A DNA stretch of 27,538 nt, from positions 4,467 to 32,004 of the forward strand of contig DJHK01000049.1 of NCBI GenBank assembly GCA_002433065.1. Direction: 5' to 3'. The DNA comes from Chloroflexi bacterium UBA6622. Lineage in GTDB: Bacteria > Chloroflexota > UBA11872. The notes beneath the pieces are model-generated. The model had not been told where the DNA came from. It ran no database searches and saw only the letters and a program-made list of their open reading frames with translations. The stretch's first letter is position 1. Every line of letters begins with the position of its first letter. Shown one piece after another: positions 1-7,021 of this stretch. The translations under genes were made by a program, and so were the position numbers.

Positions 1-882
1 CAAGCCATACACAAAAACTTCAGAGCGTTTGTCACGGGCGTTAACAAATGGGTTGTCCGCTGGAATAACGTATCCGCCCTCTTCGTTTACATTGAGTCGA
101 AGAATGGAGCCCAGCAAATTCCCAGGGTCTTGCCCATTAGCCTGCGGATCCCCACCAGACCCTCCATCGCCAACTGCCACATACAGGTACCCGTCGTTAG
201 GACCAAAGGCCAGCATTCCACCGTTGTGATTTTTAAAAGGCTGCTTGATCCGAAGAACGATCTGTTCTGAATCAACATCCACCGTGCGCCCCGACGAATC
301 CACAAGAAATTCCGAGATGACTGTATCGCCGGACAAATCCGTATAGTCAACAAACAGCCGCCCATTCAAGGCATAGCCGGGATGGAAAGCGATGCCAAGC
401 AACCCTTGTTCATTACCCGATGACCCGACCCTGTCCCTGATATCCAGGAATGGCTCCTCCAGTAACCGACCTAACCTGACGACCCGAATCACTCCACGTT
501 TTTCAGCGATGAATAGTCGTCCACTTGCATCACCTGCATGCCCCACAAAGACCGGTCTGACAAAACCCTCGGCTACAGGTTCAACATTAATTCCAAAGCC
601 TGTTGGCGGTTTACTACTGGGATGAGCCACAGGCCCAAGCACAACTGTGGGAACACGTTCGTCAGTCGGCTCATAGAAGGGAGTACCCATCGGTGTGAGA
701 CCTGCCGAACCTTCCGAAAGCACAGGGGTTGGGGTAGAACTCGTACCTGTCTCGAGTGAAACCACGGCTACGACGCTAGGAGATCTTGCGACTGGGGAAC
801 TCGCAGGGGTGTCTTTGCCAGATGTCTTCCCGAGATCACCACACGCCATCAAGATCAACATCACAAGCACAACGACTCTCAC
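1..882 (-). CDS. PQQ-dependent sugar (glucose/sorbosone) dehydrogenase-like lipoprotein, 3' end missing
   Basis: Probably oxidises sugars or related alcohols outside the membrane with PQQ, as soluble glucose dehydrogenase/YliI-type beta-propellers do. The frame is open for 294 codons to the window edge, so the C-terminus is missing. A GTG start at 882 has a GAGG ribosome site nine bases upstream. A very short signal peptide ends in a lipobox, LMAC, with Cys14. A Ser/Thr/Pro-rich spacer follows to about residue 95. The propeller begins near residue 100 and shows EQGLLGIAFHPGY (158-170), NHNGG (218-222, the His matching the catalytic His of the family), YLYVAVGDGGSGGDP (232-246) and NLLGSILRLN (255-264). 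It is divergent from the SDR gene with about 120 bp between them. Family assignment is firm; substrate and true cofactor are not known. An upstream start is possible because the frame stays open. Confidence 0.88.
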   Translation of the reverse strand, partial: MRVVVLVMLILMACGDLGKTSGKDTPASSPVARSPSVVAVVSLETGTSSTPTPVLSEGSAGLTPMGTPFYEPTDERVPTVVLGPVAHPSSKPPTGFGINVEPVAEGFVRPVFVGHAGDASGRLFIAEKRGVIRVVRLGRLLEEPFLDIRDRVGSSGNEQGLLGIAFHPGYALNGRLFVDYTDLSGDTVISEFLVDSSGRTVDVDSEQIVLRIKQPFKNHNGGMLAFGPNDGYLYVAVGDGGSGGDPQANGQDPGNLLGSILRLNVNEEGGYVIPADNPFVNARDKRSEVFVYGL

Positions 883-911
883 AACTACTGCCCTCGTGAC
901 ATTCGCAGGTT

Positions 912-922
912 CCGACAGTCGG
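912..922. promoter_or_regulatory. Short palindrome in the divergent promoter region
   Basis: CCGAC-A-GTCGG is a perfect inverted repeat with a one-base centre. It lies 30 bp upstream of the lipoprotein start and about 80 bp upstream of the SDR start, so it could serve as a shared operator. No regulator gene is adjacent, and arms of five bases can arise by chance. Confidence 0.2.
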
Positions 923-1001
923 CGAACACCATTCGCTATTGAACCAAAACCGAGACCGTCGCACACTCTCCGATGCTTCACTGGCTATCGAGGAGGATCA
1001 A

Positions 1002-1769
1002 ATGGGACGTATCGACGGCAAACGTGCACTCATTACCGGCGGGGGGAGGGGTATCGGTAAAGGGATCGCTCATCGATTCGCTGCAGAAGGAGCCCACGTG
1101 ATAATCACACAGCGGGACAAAATTCTCCTTGATGCCACAGTTAGCGAAATCTCCTCGACAGGTGGCGATGTTGCTGCAGTCGCCGGTGACATTTCATCAG
1201 CCGATAGTGCAACTGAAATCGTCAACCACGTACTCGAGACATATGGCTCCATTGACATCCTCGTAAACAACGCAGGTCGGACAGGCCGCATTGGGCCATT
1301 CCTCGATGTTTCCATTGCTGACTGGCAAAGTTACCTCGATACAAACCTAACCGGTGCATTCGTTGTAGCGCAGGCAGTCGCCCGAAATATGGTGCAAAAG
1401 AAAATACGGGGACGGATCGTAAACATGGGCTCGGTGGATTCATTCGCCTCTGAACCTAACGCCGCCCCCTATGCCGCTAGCAAGGGCGGATTGTGGCTCC
1501 TGACACGCGCAATGGCGGTTGATTTGGCGCCCCACGATATCGCTGTCAACATGATCGCTCCCGGACCGATCCGTGTTGAGCGAACTGCGCAACGGGCCGA
1601 CGACCCCGACATTCAATCCCACCGGCAGCGGGTAATTCCTATGGGCGCATACGGCACGCCAGCCGACGTTGCAGCTGCCGCCCTTTATCTGGCAAGCGAC
1701 GAATGTCGTTACGTCACCGGAAGTTCTATCACCGTGGATGGAGGAGGCACCGCCTTCCTACCGTTCTAG
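1002..1769 (+). CDS. Short-chain dehydrogenase/reductase (SDR), FabG-like
   Basis: Classical SDR of 255 residues that should interconvert an alcohol and a carbonyl with NAD(P). The cofactor motif TGGGRGIG is at residues 12-19, NNAG at 89-92, and the catalytic triad is Ser144, Tyr157 and Lys161 in YAASK. PGPI follows the active site and the C-terminus reads ITVDGGGTAFLPF. The frame is open from 939, but the ATG at 1002 is preceded by a clear GAGGAG at seven bases, and the family usually starts just before the Rossmann fold, so I chose 1002. It is divergent from the sugar dehydrogenase and convergent with the MlrC gene, only 10 bp away. The substrate cannot be read from sequence; a role in sugar or polyol oxidation is a guess from the neighbour. 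Confidence 0.93.
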   Translation: MGRIDGKRALITGGGRGIGKGIAHRFAAEGAHVIITQRDKILLDATVSEISSTGGDVAAVAGDISSADSATEIVNHVLETYGSIDILVNNAGRTGRIGPFLDVSIADWQSYLDTNLTGAFVVAQAVARNMVQKKIRGRIVNMGSVDSFASEPNAAPYAASKGGLWLLTRAMAVDLAPHDIAVNMIAPGPIRVERTAQRADDPDIQSHRQRVIPMGAYGTPADVAAAALYLASDECRYVTGSSITVDGGGTAFLPF

Positions 1770-1779
1770 ACAATCGAAC

Positions 1780-3243
1780 CTAGATGCTATCGAGGGGAAA
1801 GATTGGCCGTCGCAAATTCTTGTACGTGAGATCCCGAGGATCGTGCGACTGCACCGACGGGAATGCGACTCGAAACACTTGCCCGGCAATTGGCTCGTAG
1901 GCCGCCCTGAAATGGTTGGAAGATTTCACTGCGATCCACTGTTGCGTCGCAGGCTCAATGCCAAGCGCCCTGGCACATTCAAGACTAAAGACTTGCAACC
2001 GATTGCTCGTAACCGCGACTCTAACCCCACCAATGCGCAATAAGGCCGTCGGACCAAATTTCTGCGTCACACCGGTGTACATCGGTCCACGGATGACAAA
2101 CTCAAGGTTTACCAATTTTTCAACGGTCGCCCGGACAGACACCGAAGGACCTTGCGCCGATGCCGATTTTCCGCCTATTTCAGCATCGAACTCACTGCCG
2201 TGGCCAGCTGCTTGCGCACGCACGACCGTCTCCGGGTCACAAATAGTCAGGATAAGCGCATCCTGTAAGTCGTGCTCGATGAAGGCCCGGAGCACACCTG
2301 TCGAGTCTCCAGGCGAACCGCCGCCCGGATTGTCCTGGGCATCAGCAATCACGATCGGACCCGACCCGCTGATTTGAGCCAGAACATGCTCAAACGAGAG
2401 CAAATCAGGACTGAATTGCGCACGTCTCGAAAAAATATCCTCGGCTAGACCCGACGCTGTTGTCTCCGCTTTTTCAGAGTCGCCATCAGTAACCACTACA
2501 GTCGTCGTCCCTGCATCGGTGATATCAGCCCACGCAAACCCAGGGGCCACCGAAGCCGTCAAAATGCCAGGCTCCTGCTCATAAGCAAAAGCTCGTGCCA
2601 TCACAGAGTCAAAAGGTAACGTGCCATTCGCGTTACCTGCAGTCCAAAGCAACGGCAGTCGCCTAAGGGCCATACACGGCGCGATCTCACCACGTAACGT
2701 TTGGGTGATAAGACCAGCCGCTTCAAATCCACGCTCACCGAGATCAATATGCGGGTACGTATCGCACGGAATGATCACGTCCGATAAAGCATTCATCGCA
2801 TCGCTAATGTTGGCGTGATGATCAAGAGTCACAAAAATCGGTCGGTCAGGTCCGAGGATCGCTCGCACCCCAGCTAGTAGATCCCCCTCACCATCTTGCG
2901 AACCCTCAAGAACCATCGCACCGTGCAGGTCAAGCAAGGCACCGTCGACAGGCATAGCCGCTTCCAATCGCTGCAAAAACTCTGTCCGCAACTGGACCCA
3001 CGCATCAGCCTGAACAGGGGCGGATGGTTCTGCAAACGTCCAGACCAGAGGGACTAGTTCGTATCCGTATTCAACAGCCCCGTCGATAAATCCGCCACAA
3101 CCGGTGTTTGTTCCACGCATCGCTTCAACGACTTCGCCGCCTCGATGAAAGCCCCGTGAAGACTCGGTGAAAGCCTCATACGGTGTAGGAACCGGAGTGA
3201 AAGTGCTTGATTCATGCCCAATATTCCCAGTGGCCAAACGCAT
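1780..3243 (-). CDS. M81 family metallopeptidase-like protein (MlrC-type)
   Basis: Full-length member (487 aa) of the M81/DUF1485 family named after MlrC, the zinc enzyme that cleaves linearised microcystin. Most members occur in organisms with no known microcystin pathway and their substrates are unknown. Visible family signatures are GNIGHESSTF at 7-16, LLDLHGAMV at 103-111, TLDHHANIS at 139-147, DTYPHIDLGERG at 161-172, DNPGGGSPGD at 304-313 and GPMYTG in the C-terminal domain. The His/Asp-rich motifs at 140-170 are likely metal ligands. The ATG at 3243 fits the family N-terminus and has GGGAG nine bases upstream. No signal peptide, so cytoplasmic. It lies 54 bp downstream of the phosphatase gene and is probably the last gene of the mod-led run. 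A role in hydrolysing a small peptide or amide is inferred. Confidence 0.9.
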   Translation of the reverse strand: MRLATGNIGHESSTFTPVPTPYEAFTESSRGFHRGGEVVEAMRGTNTGCGGFIDGAVEYGYELVPLVWTFAEPSAPVQADAWVQLRTEFLQRLEAAMPVDGALLDLHGAMVLEGSQDGEGDLLAGVRAILGPDRPIFVTLDHHANISDAMNALSDVIIPCDTYPHIDLGERGFEAAGLITQTLRGEIAPCMALRRLPLLWTAGNANGTLPFDSVMARAFAYEQEPGILTASVAPGFAWADITDAGTTTVVVTDGDSEKAETTASGLAEDIFSRRAQFSPDLLSFEHVLAQISGSGPIVIADAQDNPGGGSPGDSTGVLRAFIEHDLQDALILTICDPETVVRAQAAGHGSEFDAEIGGKSASAQGPSVSVRATVEKLVNLEFVIRGPMYTGVTQKFGPTALLRIGGVRVAVTSNRLQVFSLECARALGIEPATQQWIAVKSSNHFRAAYEPIAGQVFRVAFPSVQSHDPRDLTYKNLRRPIFPLDSI

Positions 3244-3297
3244 GCCGGAAGACTCCCATCACCAATACATCCAGTCTAACGAGCGGATTTACAGAGA

Positions 3298-4101
3298 CTA
3301 CAAGTTCGCGGTACGGACTAACGACATGGCTCGACCATGCGCATCTGGAGAAACCGCAGCGACTACCCCTCCCCGAACGCGAGAGTCAATTTTGTTAAAC
3401 GGGTGGCATTTGCCCTTGAGATCCGTCACCAGGCCACCTACGGACGAAAGAATCGCCACATGTGGGGCGAGATCCCACTCGGATCCGCTCGTTCGTGAGG
3501 TCACATAAGCATGAGCCTCTGACGGAAGGATCGTAAACATCGCCATTAATCCATGTCCACGCTCCGTAAAGAGAATCTCATCTTCCCCAGAAGCCGTTAC
3601 GATCTCAGCAGCACTGGGCCCATGAATCATCCGGAACATCGACTCCTCACAAGCAGGGGCCAAAAGCTCCCGTGGAACACCATTATCAAATTGAGTCGCG
3701 CCTTGACCCAAGGCTCCCGCCTGCAGTTCATCAAGGGCCGGTCGGTACACCACCCCTACAACCGGTTTCTCCTCAACAAGCAGCGCCATCATGATGGCCC
3801 AGTCGAGCTCCCCTCTCGCAAAATGCGTCGTCCCATCGATGGGATCAACGACCCAACAACGAGCCTTTTCTCGACGTGTTGGATCAACAGGCCCCTCTTC
3901 TGATAACAGGCCGTCCTGGGGATACTGGGTGCGAATCGATTCAACGATCAGCGCATTCACATCCAAGTCCCCCTTGGTCACAATCGTCCCATCCGATTTT
4001 TTGAACTTCGGTAAATCCGACATCTCAAAAGCCGACAAGGCAGGCGTCGCCGCACGACGGACCACGTCCACACAAAATGACAGTTCTTCCCGGTAATTCA
4101 T
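3298..4101 (-). CDS. Inositol monophosphatase family phosphatase (SuhB/CysQ/HisN-like)
   Basis: Magnesium-dependent sugar/nucleotide phosphatase fold, 267 aa, the usual length. Metal-site motifs are complete: SEE at 67-69, the signature VVDPIDGTTHF at 84-94 (Asp86, Asp89), and SEWDLAP at 207-213 with Asp210 as the third Asp. Possible substrates within the family are inositol phosphate, histidinol phosphate, or 3'-phosphoadenosine 5'-phosphate (PAP). The sequence does not decide between them. It starts 16 bp after the modC stop codon on the same strand, which suggests co-transcription with modABC. If PAP were the substrate this could connect to sulfur metabolism, but that is speculation. Confidence 0.9.
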   Translation of the reverse strand: MNYREELSFCVDVVRRAATPALSAFEMSDLPKFKKSDGTIVTKGDLDVNALIVESIRTQYPQDGLLSEEGPVDPTRREKARCWVVDPIDGTTHFARGELDWAIMMALLVEEKPVVGVVYRPALDELQAGALGQGATQFDNGVPRELLAPACEESMFRMIHGPSAAEIVTASGEDEILFTERGHGLMAMFTILPSEAHAYVTSRTSGSEWDLAPHVAILSSVGGLVTDLKGKCHPFNKIDSRVRGGVVAAVSPDAHGRAMSLVRTANL

Positions 4102-4117
4102 AGATCAAACCTAGCGT

Positions 4118-5203
4118 TCACAGTGCCATCACGTGTATCGCCTCGGAAGGAATATGCATGTACCAATCACGCCGACCATTAACGTCCAACTGCTTATACC
4201 GATCATCAGCCATCTGAATTTCGACATGACCCATCCGGGACGTATCGGTCCCACATACGCGCACGTGCAAGATCCTCGATACTCCAAGATCAGATTCCTC
4301 AACAAGCTTCACCTCAAAAACGTTGGATCGATCCTCGAAAAATGAAGAACCACGCCCAAGTACAATTCGGTCAGCCCGGATTGCAAGATCCACCTGGGTC
4401 CCTTCAAGCTCGAGCAATTCTGACACCGACAAGAGACCGATCGAGGTTTGAACCTGGCCACCTTTATTGACATTCGTTATTTTCCCGCGCAACACATTGG
4501 AGTATCCAAGCAATGCAGCCACTCGAGCACTATGAGGGCGCCGAGCTACTTCCTCCCGAGCGTCAACCTGCAGTACCCGTCCGGAGTCCATTACCGCGAT
4601 CCGATCTCCTACCTGGCACGCCTCATTCAGATCATGGGTGACAAGTAAAACCGTCAAATTTAATTCCTGTGTCAGCCGACGCAACTCACGCCGAAGAGTG
4701 CCCGCTGTAGCCGCGTCGAGGGCCGCAAAGGGTTCGTCAAGTAGAAGCACCTCAGGCTCACGGGCCAGCGCGCGTGCCAAAGCAACTCTCTGCGCTTGAC
4801 CTCCCGAAATTTCGACCGGCCGCCTATCAACAAGCTCTCCGATACCTAAACTTCCTAATAGTTGACGCGTTCGCTCCTTGCGCGCATCACGAGGCAAGTC
4901 AGGCACGCCGTAAGCCACATTATCCCCCACCGTGAGATGTGGGAACAGCGCATGCTCCTGCACCAAGTAACCGATACGGCGTTCGTATGGAGGCACATGA
5001 AGGTTCATCGATGAGTCGAAAAATGGTGTGTCTCCGGCAAGAATTTGGCCACTGTCTGGACGCAAAAGACCTGCGACAGCCTCAAGCGTCAATGTCTTCC
5101 CAGATCCAGATGGACCGAATAGCACGGTGATCCCTGATGGCACCTCCAACTTCGGTGCCAACTCAAAGTCACCAATAGCAGCCTCAAAAGCCAGAACGAT
5201 CAC
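4118..5203 (-). CDS. modC: Molybdate/tungstate ABC transporter ATP-binding protein ModC
   Basis: ATPase subunit of the molybdate importer, 361 aa. Walker A GPSGSGKT at 30-37, Q-loop Gln82, signature SGGQAQR at 133-139, Walker B VLLLDEP at 152-158 and switch His190 are all present. Residues from about 230 to the end form a C-terminal TOBE/Mop-like region, typical of ModC. Its ATG overlaps the modB stop by four bases (ATGA), a sign of translational coupling. It sits at the cytoplasmic face of the membrane with ModB. Assignment to molybdate rather than sulfate rests on the ModA and ModB partners. Confidence 0.93.
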   Translation of the reverse strand: MIVLAFEAAIGDFELAPKLEVPSGITVLFGPSGSGKTLTLEAVAGLLRPDSGQILAGDTPFFDSSMNLHVPPYERRIGYLVQEHALFPHLTVGDNVAYGVPDLPRDARKERTRQLLGSLGIGELVDRRPVEISGGQAQRVALARALAREPEVLLLDEPFAALDAATAGTLRRELRRLTQELNLTVLLVTHDLNEACQVGDRIAVMDSGRVLQVDAREEVARRPHSARVAALLGYSNVLRGKITNVNKGGQVQTSIGLLSVSELLELEGTQVDLAIRADRIVLGRGSSFFEDRSNVFEVKLVEESDLGVSRILHVRVCGTDTSRMGHVEIQMADDRYKQLDVNGRRDWYMHIPSEAIHVMAL

Positions 5204-6021
5204 CCTGACCGCGCCCCCAATCTAGCGACTACCCGAAACGAAATGAGAACCGCAAAAGAAACAGCGATTAGCACCACAGCAATCGCAATGGAGGCATCCA
5301 CGTCCGCCTCCATAGCCTCTAAAATCGCTAATGGCATGGTCTGCGTCCGACCAGAAACATTGCCAGCAAACATGATCGTAGCGCCGAATTCTCCCATGGC
5401 CCGAGCCCAGGCCATTACCACACCACCCACAATCGAAGGCAGTGCCAAAGGCACCGTGACACGCGTAAAAGTCCGCCACGGCCGAGCACCTAACGTCGAG
5501 GAGATCGCCTCCAAACGTTGATCTACGCTCGTGAATCCAGCCTTCGCCGCACGCATGTAGAACGGCAACGCCACAAAAATTTGAGCCACAACAACAGCCA
5601 CTGTGGTGAAAGCCACATTAATCCCAACAGCTGTGAGAGGTTCGCCCAGAGGACCACGTCGGCCGAGGGCTACTAGCAGAGCCAGACCACCTACAACCGG
5701 AGGTAAAACAATTGGGAGATCAATTATTGCGTCGACAAGCCCTCGGCCAGGAAAGCTCCAACGAGCAAGAGCAAACGCTGCAGGGGTCCCTATAACAATA
5801 AGCACCACGACGGCCACCGATGACGTGATCAGGGATAGCTGGATAGACTTGAGAACAAACGGACTCGAAAGCGCTGCGCCGATATCAGCTTGTATTACCG
5901 CCCGAGCAATCAGAAATCCAACCGGCACCAGCACCACTCCAACAGCCAGCGCACCGAGCAAAGCCACCGCAACCTGCAACCAAGATACTGACGGCCTTCC
6001 ATTCGAAGGGGCTTTACTCAC
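5200..6021 (-). CDS. modB: Molybdate ABC transporter permease ModB
   Basis: Membrane channel subunit of the molybdate importer, 273 aa, with about six hydrophobic segments beginning at residues 14-38. The cytoplasmic EAA coupling loop lies near residues 178-202 (EAISSTLGARPWRTF), followed by a region typical of ModB: AWARAMGEFGATIMFAGN and then a run ending in TQTMPLAI. It starts 94 bp after modA and overlaps modC by four bases. That 94 bp gap shows no terminator or other clear element. Confidence 0.94.
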   Translation of the reverse strand: MSKAPSNGRPSVSWLQVAVALLGALAVGVVLVPVGFLIARAVIQADIGAALSSPFVLKSIQLSLITSSVAVVVLIVIGTPAAFALARWSFPGRGLVDAIIDLPIVLPPVVGGLALLVALGRRGPLGEPLTAVGINVAFTTVAVVVAQIFVALPFYMRAAKAGFTSVDQRLEAISSTLGARPWRTFTRVTVPLALPSIVGGVVMAWARAMGEFGATIMFAGNVSGRTQTMPLAILEAMEADVDASIAIAVVLIAVSFAVLISFRVVARLGARSG

Positions 6022-6115
6022 AACCAGGCATCCTCATTTCCTGCCGTACCATCGACCATTCGCCTCCATTCCACTTTCGACATCACAATAGCGGTGGATG
6101 GGTCACCACAGTCAT

Positions 6116-7021
6116 TCATGATGGCATTCCATCCGATTGAGGCGATTTACCAAAACCGTACGTCTTAAGAATTTTCTGGGCCTCCCCACTCCGCACGAAG
6201 ACCACAAACTGTTGAGCTAAACGGGGAGCATTCGAGGTGCTCAAGGTCGCCATTGGATAACGTGCAGACACCTGCACCTCAACAGGCACATCGATGATTT
6301 CCAGTCGACCATCAGCAGCCAGGACGTCAGTCCGATAGACAAACCCAGCATCTGCTTCGCCTAACTCAAGTTTCGCCGCCACCATACGCACATTGGTCTC
6401 GAATGAAATTGTGCGGTCAAGAATATTTCTCGCAACAGCCGGTCGGCCTGCATATTCACCATATTTCTTCAGCATTTCTCGTGCGTATGCCCCAGCAGGA
6501 ACAGCCGGTCCCGCCATAACAACCCGTGAATCAGCGCGCAAAAGATCGTCTACGGTGTTTATGTTGGCAGGATTCCCCGTGGGCACGGCGAGCACGAGTT
6601 CGTTAGTAGCAGCCGTTGTAACAGAGGCGGTGACAAATCCGTTCTCGTTTAGTTGTCGCATGTGTTGCTCGTTAGCCGATATATAGACATCAGCCGTCGC
6701 CCCTTCTTCAATCTGAACTCGGAGCAACTGGGAACCAGCAAAGTTTCCGATGACGTCAACATCCTGATGATTCTCTTCATAAGCCAAAATCAAATCGTTA
6801 AAGGCTTCCCGCAACGACGCAGCCACAAACACATTCAATTCCTGAGAAGGTTTAGTTCCACAGCCAGCCAACAAAAATCCTACAAACGCGATCACAATTA
6901 ACAATAATCGACCCGCACCCGAATAAGTTTTGGGAGGTAATAGGTTCGATGGACTTAGAATTGGGCACACAGTGGTCGTTGTCGTTCGCGGACCGCCAAC
7001 AGCTTCCGGAGAAGTACCCAT
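6116..7021 (-). CDS. modA: Molybdate/tungstate-binding lipoprotein ModA
   Basis: Extracellular substrate-binding protein that delivers molybdate or tungstate to ModBC. A hydrophobic stretch ends in the lipobox LLAGC; counted from the ATG at 7021 the lipidated Cys is residue 54. The mature part starts with ELNVFVAASLREAF and shows NFAGSQLL, ADVYIS and DAGFVYRTDV, all typical of ModA. Lipid anchoring rather than free periplasmic location fits a monoderm cell. The start is uncertain: the frame stays open to 7150, inside the aconitase gene on the other strand. The ATG at 7021 directly abuts the aconitase ATG at 7022 (CATATG), and the n-region would be very long. A GTG at 6970 would give a more normal signal peptide and a 51 bp divergent promoter gap. 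Neither has a convincing ribosome site. Confidence 0.9.
   Translation of the reverse strand: MGTSPEAVGGPRTTTTTVCPILSPSNLLPPKTYSGAGRLLLIVIAFVGFLLAGCGTKPSQELNVFVAASLREAFNDLILAYEENHQDVDVIGNFAGSQLLRVQIEEGATADVYISANEQHMRQLNENGFVTASVTTAATNELVLAVPTGNPANINTVDDLLRADSRVVMAGPAVPAGAYAREMLKKYGEYAGRPAVARNILDRTISFETNVRMVAAKLELGEADAGFVYRTDVLAADGRLEIIDVPVEVQVSARYPMATLSTSNAPRLAQQFVVFVRSGEAQKILKTYGFGKSPQSDGMPS

Noticed and set aside
87..365. Short open frame on the minus strand in the first 400 bases, as if a small gene
   Set aside because: It is an out-of-frame reading of the PQQ-type dehydrogenase, whose frame is open from the GTG at 882 to the window edge with all family motifs intact; no frameshift is needed.
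695..1060. Plus-strand open frame across the SDR upstream region
   Set aside because: It is antisense to the lipoprotein leader and overlaps the SDR start; no family motif or ribosome site.
5603..6091. 162-codon plus-strand frame antisense to modB
   Set aside because: Ser/Thr/Arg-rich composition typical of an antisense shadow of a membrane gene; modB is certain on the other strand.
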